From contig CAZXYF010000078.1 in the NCBI GenBank assembly GCA_964644705.1, positions 1 to 13,435 on the forward strand: a stretch of 13,435 bases of DNA, read 5' to 3'. Made by a program: the position numbers and the translations under genes. Positions 7,655-13,435 of this stretch are shown here, piece by piece. The notes below the pieces were generated by a model. That model did not search any database and was not told where the DNA came from. It saw nothing but the letters and a program-made list of their open reading frames with translations. The DNA is from CAZXYF01 sp964644705 (GTDB taxonomy: Bacteria; Planctomycetota; Brocadiia; SM23-32). Position 1 is the stretch's first letter; every line of letters starts with the position of its first letter.

Positions 7655-8316
7655 CACACCCTTGAATAAATTGCTGTAGGAATCGGATATTTACGTTTGT
7701 TCAGCGCAACTCCGAGAATGTTGGCCCCGTAACCAACCAGCTTATCCCGGGCCAACGATGCCACCTGCCATTTGGTCGCTCCGCATTCCACCGTCAGCAC
7801 CGTTGCCTCAAACTCACGCACTGCAATCGTGGATCCCGTGTCCGTTATGACAGAATCGCCATCGAAAACCGAATACATAAATTCGTCGGTCAACTCACTC
7901 AACCTCTCGGTATACCTCTCCTCTTCATACGTGTCCAACCAGACATTCCGAGCCTGCCTGGTCCCGCCGGGGACGATAACCGGATCCCCTTCTTCCAGAT
8001 GATGGCTGACCTCATCGAGGTCCGCCTCACCAAGAAGAAAGTCGTACAACCCAGGACTCTCAGAAGAAATATCAAAAACAGTTCCAAACGAGGGCGAAGA
8101 CATGTTTGCCTCTACAAGGGCCACCCGGCGAGTGGCCGTCGTTTCCAGACCATACGCCATGGCCATCGCCATCGTGGTCTTACCTTCGCCCGGATGGGCA
8201 CTGGTCACATACACAGTATCAATATCATTTCCCCGGGCAGCACTGACCAGGTTTCCCGTCACATCCGACAGCTGGGAATGCTTTTCCCGAAATACTTCCT
8301 GGAATTTTGATGCCAT
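7654..8316 (-). CDS. Divergent BY-kinase-like (CpsD/CapB) P-loop ATPase of polysaccharide export
   Basis: 220-aa cytoplasmic P-loop protein of the CpsD/CapB/Wzc-kinase (MinD-like) family, expected to pair with the kinase-less chain-length protein two genes downstream. The Walker A motif is intact (SAHPGEGKTT, 39-48). The Walker A' motif, normally hhDxD, reads VALVEAN (66-71 region), so both acidic Asp positions are changed to Glu and Asn. The Walker B-like strand is VITDTGST (156-163) where kinases usually have IDxPP. The C-terminus lacks a tyrosine cluster; only single tyrosines (210, 217) are present. It may therefore be an ATPase or scaffold rather than an autophosphorylating tyrosine kinase. 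It is the first gene of the operon; its ATG lies 9 bases after GGAGG. The following gene overlaps its stop. Confidence 0.85.
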   Translation of the reverse strand: MASKFQEVFREKHSQLSDVTGNLVSAARGNDIDTVYVTSAHPGEGKTTMAMAMAYGLETTATRRVALVEANMSSPSFGTVFDISSESPGLYDFLLGEADLDEVSHHLEEGDPVIVPGGTRQARNVWLDTYEEERYTERLSELTDEFMYSVFDGDSVITDTGSTIAVREFEATVLTVECGATKWQVASLARDKLVGYGANILGVALNKRKYPIPTAIYSRV

Positions 8317-8453
8317 AATTTCTAACCTCCACTTACCACTGTCAAAACGGACCGGGCATGAAATGTGTTTTCCGGATAACTCCGCGCATTCAAGCGCGCT
8401 TTCTTCATCACACCGTTTGTTACCATCTCACGTTCCTTCTTTTATCGTTCAAT

Positions 8454-8471
8454 ATTGTATTGTGACACAAT
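8454..8471 (-). promoter_or_regulatory. Palindrome beside a possible -10 box upstream of the polysaccharide operon
   Basis: ATTGTGACACAAT at 8459-8471 is a perfect 6-base inverted repeat around one base. On the minus strand it is directly followed by TACAAT (8459-8454), a five-of-six match to a -10 hexamer about 140 bases before the ATPase start. No good -35 lies at 16-18 bases. The arrangement would suit an operator that overlaps a promoter core, but it rests on pattern alone. Confidence 0.22.
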
Positions 8472-8530
8472 CAACGGCGTTGGCAAGTCCGTTTTGGGGA
8501 ATCCACCTGACATCAGACGTTCCTCTCCTG

Positions 8531-8545
8531 TTGGCGTGTAGCCAA
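8531..8545. promoter_or_regulatory. TTGGC-N5-GCCAA palindrome, possible operator
   Basis: Perfect 5-base arms (8531-8535 and 8541-8545) around a 5-base spacer, in the middle of the divergent intergenic region. The form fits a dimeric regulator site, but the motif is too short for a firm call. Confidence 0.2.
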
Positions 8546-8858
8546 TGTCCGTCCGGCGAAACGCTCTATCTTGTGTTTTCCTACCGATTAACGATGTTTT
8601 ACGCAAAATCCACACACCCCATCAAATTCCCGAAAAAGTTCGGAAGAAAAAAAGGGGGGATTCGGACGGGTGGCAATTCCCGGGGCCTCTTCAGGGCAAC
8701 ATTGCTACCTGCCGCCGCAATGCATTTCCCCTACAATACTTGCACAGGCGAACCACATACCGTAGAAGCCAGGCCCTAACCTGACCCCGCAAGCACGATT
8801 AAACCGTGATGTGGACTCCACTCCCTGGCACCGCCCTGAAATATACATTCAAAAATTC

Positions 8859-8862
8859 GGAG
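8859..8862 (+). promoter_or_regulatory. Ribosome binding site deciding the nitrilase start
   Basis: GGAG lies 9 bases before the ATG at 8872. The longer open frame begins 66 bases upstream at 8806, but the extra 22 residues are not part of the nitrilase fold and lack a ribosome site, so the 8872 start is preferred. Confidence 0.5.
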
Positions 8863-8871
8863 ATACTTCCC

Positions 8872-9702
8872 ATGCGAGAACTCCACGTTGCCGCAGCACA
8901 AATTCGCTCCGAGGAGCCCATAGACGACACGCTCTATCGGATTGAACGGCAGGTCCACGCTGCCGCCGTTGTGGGCGTTGACGTGATACTTTTCTCCGAG
9001 TGCGTTCTGCAGGGATACGACTACAACCTGACCCCGAGCATCCTGGATGAACTGTCCGTATCAACCGATGGCTCCGCCTGCGGCCGCATAATGCAGATGG
9101 CCCGGCGGTATGATATCAACGTCCTGGTGGGACTGCTGGAACGCGACGCGGGCGATTTCTATAACAGTCACCTGGTCGCGCACCGGAATGGGAATCGCAG
9201 CGTCGAACGCAAATACCAACTCACGAAGGCGGAAACATCAGCGGGTATATCCGCCGGGCCACCTCTTCCCCGAGTTTTCATTTTTGGTGGACTACGAACA
9301 TCAATCATCATCTGTGAGGACCAGCATATCACCGGCCTCGATGACCATCTTCGCCAGCAGAAGATCGACTTTCAGTTCCGCCCATCGGCCGCGGGAGGAC
9401 AGATATCACAAATGCTGCACGAGGAGGAACTGCATACGCCGGAAAGTCAGAGCGCCTACGAGAGAAATCGTGCCGAGGTCTTTCAATCCCATGCCTTTCT
9501 CAGCCAGGAAGAATGTCCCCACACCGGATTCGCCTCCGCCAATGCCCTCGGACCCGCCGGGCGCAACACCTGCCACCAGGGCCACTGCCTGATCGTGGAT
9601 AACAACCGCACAGTGCGCGCTCAAATCCCCGGCACAAACGTTCTGGAACACCAGCAGGACCGGATGATCCACGCGGCACTCCGCTTTCCAAACGACCGAT
9701 GA
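8872..9702 (+). CDS. Nitrilase-superfamily carbon-nitrogen hydrolase
   Basis: 276-aa cytoplasmic hydrolase of the nitrilase/amidase superfamily, which cleaves non-peptide C-N bonds in amides, nitriles or carbamoyl compounds. The Glu-Lys-Cys triad is visible: E43 in LFSECVLQGYDY (40-51), K114 in ERKYQLTKAE (112-121) and C148 in SIIICEDQHITG (144-155). The fold starts directly at MRELHVAAAQIR and ends with IVDNNRTVRAQIPG (241-254), so it is complete, and its length is normal for the family. The active-site context (CEDQHITG rather than CYDxRFPE) differs from the well-studied amidases and omega-amidases, so the substrate is not predicted. It is a single gene, divergent from the polysaccharide operon and convergent with nikO (12-base gap). 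Neither neighbour suggests a substrate. Confidence 0.88.
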   Translation: MRELHVAAAQIRSEEPIDDTLYRIERQVHAAAVVGVDVILFSECVLQGYDYNLTPSILDELSVSTDGSACGRIMQMARRYDINVLVGLLERDAGDFYNSHLVAHRNGNRSVERKYQLTKAETSAGISAGPPLPRVFIFGGLRTSIIICEDQHITGLDDHLRQQKIDFQFRPSAAGGQISQMLHEEELHTPESQSAYERNRAEVFQSHAFLSQEECPHTGFASANALGPAGRNTCHQGHCLIVDNNRTVRAQIPGTNVLEHQQDRMIHAALRFPNDR

Positions 9703-9714
9703 AACGCAACCACT

Positions 9715-10407
9715 TCACGGGTTATGTGAGATGGGCTGACTCAGATCAAACGGCTCCATCCTCCCGCCGTGGAGCCGGACCGACCGGTCCGATACCTCCC
9801 TCAGAAAGTCACGGTCATGGGAGACCAGCACCATGGCCTGCGATAGGGATTTAAGAATGTTCACGAGACGTTCCCGCATCTCATCGTCCAGTCCTGCCAC
9901 CGGTTCGTCCAGCAACAACACGTCAGGCTCCATCGCCAGCACGCAGGCCAGCGAGACCAGCCGCTTCTCCCCGCCCGAAAGTTTGTAGGTGATCCGATCC
10001 TCATAACCGCCCAGGCCAAGCTCCGCAAGGACTTCGCTCACAATCTCCTCCACCCGTTCACGCGATTTGCCCAGATTGAGCGGACCGAACGCCACATCCT
10101 CGGCCACCGTGGGACAAAACAGCTGGTCGTCCGGATCCTGGAAAAGGAGCCCGACCCGTTCACGAACGTCCCAGAAGTCATCTTCGGTCTCCCGCGGCTG
10201 TTGAAATATGTTGATCTGCCCCCCGTCCGGCTGCAGCAGACCAACCAGAAGGTGCAGAAGCGTCGTCTTTCCACTCCCGTTCGCCCCCACCAGCGCCACA
10301 CGCTCGCCCGGCTCCAAACGGAATTCTGCCCCGCTGAGGACGGCCTGAGAGGTGGAATAGGAGAAGGCCACATCCTGCAGAGATATCAGGGGAGAGTTCA
10401 TGCCCAT
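9715..10407 (-). CDS. nikO: NikO/CbiO-type ATPase of nickel/cobalt ECF transporter
   Basis: 230-aa ABC ATPase that powers metal import. All motifs are intact: Walker A GANGSGKT (41-48), Q-loop FQDPDDQLF with Q90 (89-97), signature LSGGE (143-147), Walker B VLLLDEP (163-169) and switch His197 (LVSHDRD). The DPDDQLF Q-loop context is typical of ECF/CbiO ATPases rather than ordinary importers. The start is ATG at 10407, seven bases after GGGAG. ATG at 10401, which overlaps the nikQ stop as ATGA, is an equally plausible choice giving 228 aa. The open frame reaches further upstream to 10521, but that part is antisense-frame material inside nikQ. It is the last gene of the operon and converges on the nitrilase gene. 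Cobalt (CbiO) specificity cannot be excluded from this subunit alone. Confidence 0.93.
   Translation of the reverse strand: MGMNSPLISLQDVAFSYSTSQAVLSGAEFRLEPGERVALVGANGSGKTTLLHLLVGLLQPDGGQINIFQQPRETEDDFWDVRERVGLLFQDPDDQLFCPTVAEDVAFGPLNLGKSRERVEEIVSEVLAELGLGGYEDRITYKLSGGEKRLVSLACVLAMEPDVLLLDEPVAGLDDEMRERLVNILKSLSQAMVLVSHDRDFLREVSDRSVRLHGGRMEPFDLSQPISHNP
9751..9791. other. Two adjacent perfect stem-loops in the 3' end of nikO
   Basis: CGGCTCCA (9751-9758) pairs with TGGAGCCG (9770-9777) around 11 bases. CGGACC (9776-9781) pairs with GGTCCG (9786-9791) around four. Both lie in the last 80 bases of nikO, just beyond the nitrilase stop at 9702. No T-run follows on either strand, so a factor-independent terminator is not claimed. 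They could slow or protect the two convergent transcripts, or simply reflect GC-rich coding sequence. Confidence 0.3.
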
Positions 10408-11147
10408 TCGCCCGCTCCCAGCAACAAAAGTGTCAGCGTAAAACCACACGTGAACAGAACATCCCGGCGCGTGAGATAGAAATGCGTGAGGATATGGAAT
10501 TCGCCCCGGAATCCCCGGCACCGCATCGCCGCCAGCACGCGCTCGGCGCGATCAAAACTGCGCACAAGCAGCATGCCCATCAGATGCCCGATGGAACGAT
10601 AAGTGTGTGCGTTAACATCTGCCCGAAAACAGCGCACCTTCATCGCCTTCCGGAGACGACTGTACTCGTGATGAATCAAATCAACATAGCGGATCGTTAA
10701 AAGAAGAATGTGGACCAGCTTCCGGGGCACCTTCAAATGACTCAGGGCATGCCCCAGCTCGACCAGCTCCATTGTGCCCAGCATAACCGTCAACATCAGC
10801 ACGATCGCGTTGCATTTCAGCGCAATCCGCCCCACTCTGAACAGTCCCGCCTGTGAATACGAAACTGGTCCCAGGGAAAACAGAGCGTCTCCCTGTGCGG
10901 AAAATGGTAGAATTAGAAACAGGATCAACATAAACACGTTGACCCCCAGCATCCGCCGCAGCGTCGCCCTGACCGGCAGCCGGGCGGTTACGGCCACCAC
11001 AACCGATATCGCCAGCCCCGCCCCCACAACGCCAAAACGCTGACTCAGAGCGATTAGAACCGAAAAAGCCAGTCCGGCCAGGATTCTCGGACGTGGATCC
11101 AGAGCGTGGATGGGAGAACTGCCCCGGGCAAAGGTTTCACAAACCAT
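10398..11147 (-). CDS. nikQ: NikQ/CbiQ-type transmembrane (EcfT) component
   Basis: 249-aa inner-membrane coupling protein of the CbiQ/EcfT family, which joins the substrate-binding NikM to the ATPase. There are about five hydrophobic segments (22-54, 67-82, 106-124, 143-157, 229-246). The two cytoplasmic coupling-helix regions are SRLRKAMKVRCFR (163-175) and DRAERVLAAMRCRGF (199-213), the second matching the Ala-Arg signature regions of the family. The start is ATG at 11147, eight bases after GGAGG and overlapping the nikL stop by 11 bases. The much longer open frame to 11453 is antisense-frame material inside nikL and would give an oversized protein. The stop overlaps the start region of nikO. 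Confidence 0.92.
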   Translation of the reverse strand: MVCETFARGSSPIHALDPRPRILAGLAFSVLIALSQRFGVVGAGLAISVVVAVTARLPVRATLRRMLGVNVFMLILFLILPFSAQGDALFSLGPVSYSQAGLFRVGRIALKCNAIVLMLTVMLGTMELVELGHALSHLKVPRKLVHILLLTIRYVDLIHHEYSRLRKAMKVRCFRADVNAHTYRSIGHLMGMLLVRSFDRAERVLAAMRCRGFRGEFHILTHFYLTRRDVLFTCGFTLTLLLLGAGEWA

Positions 11148-11763
11148 CCCCGTCTCCTCCACCATCCTTCTCGCGGCGGGCCATCCAGTAAAACGCGATG
11201 CCACAAATGCCGAGAATGTAACCGATGCCGCCCAGTATGTCCTGGAACCGGGCACGCGACTGCATACGGTCGATCTGTTCACGCAGGGGACGTATCTTCC
11301 GCGCCACGGCCCGTTCAACGGTGCGCTGAATACTTCGATCAGACAACTCGGGCGTCCCATCCCTGTTCGCGGGATGCTCCTCTCCAGTTTTTCTCCCCTC
11401 GGTGGTTTCTTCCGCGTGCGAGCGCTCGCTGGGAATCTCAAAAATCGCAACATGTCCGCCGGTACTTTCAGCGACGATTCGGTATGACTGCGTGCTCTTC
11501 ACCTCTGAAAACGCAAACTTGCCGTTCTCGTCGGTTCGCGCATGAGCCACCGACGGGCCATCCGTTTTCTTCAGTATCACCTTCATTCCCGCCGCACGCC
11601 CTCCGCCCGGGAAATAGGCGTATCCCTCAATCCGGTTTCCCACGCGCGATGCAAACACTTTCAGCGCGTGAGCCTCAACCATCCGGGGGCACGCTACAAC
11701 CGTCACGAGTCCAACCACCAGCCAAGCAAGGAAACGCAACGTATTTGATCGATCTTTCACCAC
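11137..11763 (-). CDS. nikL: NikL-like accessory protein of nickel ECF transporter
   Basis: 208-aa extracytoplasmic membrane-anchored protein. A signal peptide (1-31) ends in VEA followed by HALKVFASR, the conserved start of NikL proteins. A carboxypeptidase-regulatory-like beta domain follows (about 41-110, with GGRAAGMKVILKKTDG and TDENGKFAF), then a His/Glu-rich linker (113-141), a short charged helix (145-170) and a C-terminal membrane helix (174-194). NikL is a known extra component of NikM-Q-O importers that lack CbiN; its exact mechanism is not settled. The start is a double GTG (11763 or 11760) with GGAG seven bases upstream, one base after the nikM stop. The C-terminal tail is Gly/Asp rich. 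Probable cleavage after Ala31 would expose His32 at the mature N-terminus. Confidence 0.8.
   Translation of the reverse strand: MVKDRSNTLRFLAWLVVGLVTVVACPRMVEAHALKVFASRVGNRIEGYAYFPGGGRAAGMKVILKKTDGPSVAHARTDENGKFAFSEVKSTQSYRIVAESTGGHVAIFEIPSERSHAEETTEGRKTGEEHPANRDGTPELSDRSIQRTVERAVARKIRPLREQIDRMQSRARFQDILGGIGYILGICGIAFYWMARREKDGGGDGDGL
11154..11160 (-). promoter_or_regulatory. Ribosome binding site deciding the nikQ start
   Basis: GGAGGAG on the minus strand, with eight bases between GGAGG and the ATG at 11147, inside the end of nikL. It settles the choice of a 249-aa product over a 351-aa open frame. Confidence 0.6.
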
Positions 11764-11764
11764 C

Positions 11765-12430
11765 TCATTTCTCCTTTCCTTCCATCCCTGAACGGGACAT
11801 TTTTGCAGAACCGCTCAGATGGCTGAACAGCTCGGGTTTCACCTTGCTGAGGAAGCCGCAGACCGAACCGGTCACCAACCCTTCAACTATCATCAGCGGG
11901 AGATGTCCCACCACCTCTATTGAGGCAATGGTCTGGAACTCTCTTCCGGCCACCAGAAGCGATCCCGCCGTCAGTAAACTTGCCAGCAGCACCGCCACGG
12001 CACCTGCGCCAAATCCCGCCGCAAACACGACCCGTCCGTTGTCGGACCGGACCGGGGAGCGGAACAAATAGTAACAACTCACCGCGGGAAGCGCCATATT
12101 GAGGGTGTTCAGCCCCAGGGTGGTAATCCCACCGTATCCGAAAAACAGCAGCTGCAGGCCAAGCGCAATCAACAGAGCAGGGAATGCACACCAACCCAGC
12201 AACACTCCCGCCAGTCCGTTGGTGACAAGATGGATGCTGGAGGGTCCGATCGGAAGATGGATAAGTGATGCCACGAAAAACACGCACGATATAACGGCCA
12301 CATGAGGTATCCGCTCATCGTCCAGCTGCCACAGTCCCACAAATGTCCCCACGCCAGCCAGCACACCCGCCCCCGCAAGCAGGCTGATCCCCGCCGGAGT
12401 GGGCGCGAATATCCCATCCTGAATATGCAT
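11765..12430 (-). CDS. nikM: NikM/CbiM-type substrate-capture membrane protein
   Basis: 221-aa inner-membrane protein, the metal-binding S component of the importer. The N-terminus MHIQDGIFAP is the CbiM/NikM hallmark, in which Met1 and His2 take part in Ni/Co coordination. Other family blocks are IGPSSIHLVTNGLAGVLLG (61-79), FFGYGGITTLGLNTLNMALP (95-114) and HLPLMIVEGLVTG. His67 in SSIHL is another likely ligand region. About six to seven membrane helices are expected. The ATG at 12430 follows AGGGAG by five bases and lies just after the nikK stop. The preceding nikK and following nikL point to nickel rather than cobalt; CbiM is the alternative name. Confidence 0.92.
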   Translation of the reverse strand: MHIQDGIFAPTPAGISLLAGAGVLAGVGTFVGLWQLDDERIPHVAVISCVFFVASLIHLPIGPSSIHLVTNGLAGVLLGWCAFPALLIALGLQLLFFGYGGITTLGLNTLNMALPAVSCYYLFRSPVRSDNGRVVFAAGFGAGAVAVLLASLLTAGSLLVAGREFQTIASIEVVGHLPLMIVEGLVTGSVCGFLSKVKPELFSHLSGSAKMSRSGMEGKEK

Positions 12431-12440
12431 GGATACTCCC

Positions 12441-13217
12441 TCATTTCATGTCTCTGGCCCGCACCCACATCAATCCCCCGAGTTCCACATCGACCTTTTT
12501 ACCATCGGGATTGGCCATTTTTTTATCGGCCCCCACCAGCGCCGCAAAACCCCACCATCCGGCTCTGGGCATGGCGTAACTGAACACACCATTTTCATCG
12601 GCCTTGATCACCTGCGTCACGAACGGGCTCTCGGGGGCCTTCACCTTGCCGCCTTTATTCCAGTATTCCACCTCGATTTCGGCATTGGGCACCGGTTTGC
12701 CATTTTTCATGACGACACCCCGAAACACATTGCCGGTCCACAGGCCATAGGGACGAACCAGAGGTTTGATTTCCACCGGAAACCCGACCATCTGATCCCA
12801 CCCTTCTTCGGCGCCAAACCCATCCACCACCACCTTGGTGTAGTGAATGATCATTTTCTGTTCGGCCGGCTCCCAGTATGGTGCCGGCTCGACATAGAAA
12901 ACGTAATCGCCGGGACGTTTGATCTGATAATCGGACGAATACGTCGCGTTGCCGTCGATCACTTTCTTCTTCAGAGTATCCTTCAAATCCCGTTTCTTGC
13001 CATCCACAACCACCCCGAACTGCACCGGATTCCCCATATCCATCAACGGTCCCTGCTCCATCGGGTGCGTGAACAAAAGATCCAGATTCACCGTTTTGTC
13101 ATCCTCCGCACTGACGATGTCGTCGGAGGGAAGCAAAACCTGAAAATGCCCCAGAGCACTGGCGGCAACGACAACAATCCCGACAAAAACCGCAGCGGCG
13201 GCTAACTTCCTGCGCAT
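12441..13217 (-). CDS. nikK: NikK-like DUF4198 nickel-binding periplasmic protein
   Basis: 258-aa exported protein of the DUF4198 (NikK/CbiK) family. A signal peptide (1-23: basic MRRK, hydrophobic 5-22) leads to GHFQVLLPSDDIV, the conserved beginning of the mature domain with His24. The beta-rich domain fills the rest. Visible family features include LLFTHPMEQGPLMDM (47-61), RPGDYVFYVEPAPYWEP (101-117) and, near the end, KADENGVFSYAMPRAGWWGF (203-222), which is the usual DUF4198 closing block. Members are thought to bind or deliver nickel to NikM outside the membrane. It heads the five-gene nik operon; ATG at 13217 follows AAGGAG by a few bases. About 60 bases separate it from the right-hand repeat, which therefore lies where the promoter would be expected. 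No NikR palindrome or NiCo or cobalamin riboswitch is recognisable upstream. Confidence 0.88.
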   Translation of the reverse strand: MRRKLAAAAVFVGIVVVAASALGHFQVLLPSDDIVSAEDDKTVNLDLLFTHPMEQGPLMDMGNPVQFGVVVDGKKRDLKDTLKKKVIDGNATYSSDYQIKRPGDYVFYVEPAPYWEPAEQKMIIHYTKVVVDGFGAEEGWDQMVGFPVEIKPLVRPYGLWTGNVFRGVVMKNGKPVPNAEIEVEYWNKGGKVKAPESPFVTQVIKADENGVFSYAMPRAGWWGFAALVGADKKMANPDGKKVDVELGGLMWVRARDMK

Positions 13218-13279
13218 AATATCTCTCCTTCAAACCTGTTCTGTCGCAGCAGTTCCAACCAGCACCACATTGCCGGCCG

Positions 13280-13435
13280 GTAAGTATTCGGTGAACCACG
13301 TGCCTTTTGTGATGTCCTACTTGCCGGGCTTGTCCCGGTAGGGGCGTACCTGTGCACTACAGCAGGCGTACCACGCCAGACGATAGGGCCTTCTGGCAGG
13401 GCGCTGGAGCCATCAACACAATCCTGTGGTTCTCT
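13280..13435 (-). repeat. Structured intergenic repeat, right copy
   Basis: Inverted counterpart of 65-201. It runs to the window edge and may continue beyond it. It carries 22 bases absent from the left copy (read on the minus strand: GTACGCC, then 15 bases containing the small hairpin CTGT/ACAG, before a second GTACGCC). The outer parts, the GGCGT/ACGCC hairpin and the CCTAC/GTAGG stem are shared. It lies 5' of nikK, so any transcript-ending or promoter activity would affect the nik operon. No transposase and no protein-coding frame common to both copies is seen; the indels shift every frame. Confidence 0.85.

Larger units (their letters stand above)
8317..8871. other. Divergent intergenic region, no convincing gene
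   Basis: About 555 bases separate the divergent polysaccharide operon and the nitrilase gene. The plus-strand frame open from 8102 to 8779 is mostly antisense to the ATPase gene and then becomes low-complexity with no recognisable domain or ribosome site, so it is not called. The region contains palindromes at 8383-8398 (CGCGC/GCGCG), 8459-8471 and 8531-8545, a weak hairpin at 8630-8643 and an A-then-G run at 8646-8659. It should hold promoters for both directions, but no pair of hexamers is convincing. Confidence 0.6.

Noticed and set aside
8630..8660. CCGAA/TTCGG hairpin followed by A and G runs, considered as a terminator.
   Set aside because: There is no T-run after the stem on either transcript strand; on the minus strand the T-run precedes the hairpin.
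8102..8779. Plus-strand open frame of 225 codons that crosses into the intergenic region.
   Set aside because: Its first third is antisense to the ATPase gene, and the rest shows no domain, no conserved motif and no ribosome site.
8826..8840. TGGCAC-N5-TGAA, resembling a sigma-54 promoter ahead of the nitrilase gene.
   Set aside because: The essential GC of the -12 element is missing, so the match is only partial.
11148..11453. N-terminal extension of the nikQ open frame (102 residues).
   Set aside because: It overlaps nikL in another frame, is Arg/Pro rich without family similarity, and the ribosome site at 11154-11160 marks the real start.
13218..13279. Possible NikR operator, NiCo riboswitch or cobalamin riboswitch upstream of nikK.
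   Set aside because: No GTATGA/TCATAC-like dyad, B12-box or other recognisable conserved element is seen in the stretch between the repeat and nikK.

Overview
The window looks like a chromosomal segment from a diderm (Gram-negative-type) bacterium. It encodes an outer-membrane polysaccharide export lipoprotein and uses clear GGAGG-type ribosome binding sites, with tight gene packing and GTG/TTG starts. The phylum cannot be fixed from the sequence; a deltaproteobacterial or PVC-like origin would fit the gene sets, but that is a guess.

Layout. (1) Bases 198-8316, minus strand: one tightly packed seven-gene exopolysaccharide operon. Transcription runs right to left in the order divergent BY-kinase-like ATPase, Wza-like export lipoprotein, Wzz/Wzc-type chain-length protein, initiating phosphoglycosyltransferase with a PilZ-like tail, O-antigen ligase/polymerase-type membrane protein, membrane GT2 glycosyltransferase, GT4 glycosyltransferase. 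(2) Bases 8317-8871: a gene-free divergent intergenic region with several small palindromes. (3) Bases 8872-9702, plus strand: a lone nitrilase-superfamily amidohydrolase. (4) Bases 9715-13217, minus strand: a complete five-gene nickel (or cobalt) ECF/CbiMQO-type importer, in transcription order nikK, nikM, nikL, nikQ, nikO, converging on the nitrilase gene with a 12-base gap. (5) Both ends of the window carry one copy of a structured, non-coding repeat of about 140-155 bases, in opposite orientation and about 13 kb apart.

How the parts work together. In the polysaccharide operon the phosphoglycosyltransferase should load the first sugar phosphate onto undecaprenyl phosphate, and the GT2 and GT4 enzymes extend the unit. 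The Wzy/WaaL-type protein polymerises or ligates it, the chain-length protein and its separate ATPase control length, and the Wza-like lipoprotein exports the polymer. No flippase (Wzx) lies in the window. In the nik operon, NikM with NikQ and NikO forms the membrane core; NikK (DUF4198) and NikL are the extracytoplasmic accessory proteins that take the place of CbiN.

Points most worth a second look: the terminal inverted repeat pair, which differs by a 22-base hairpin-bearing indel and appears to supply the stop codon of the last polysaccharide gene; the PilZ-like domain fused to the initiating transferase; the BY-kinase-like ATPase with an altered Walker A' motif and no tyrosine cluster; the internally duplicated export lipoprotein; and the N-terminal histidine shared by NikK, NikL and NikM.
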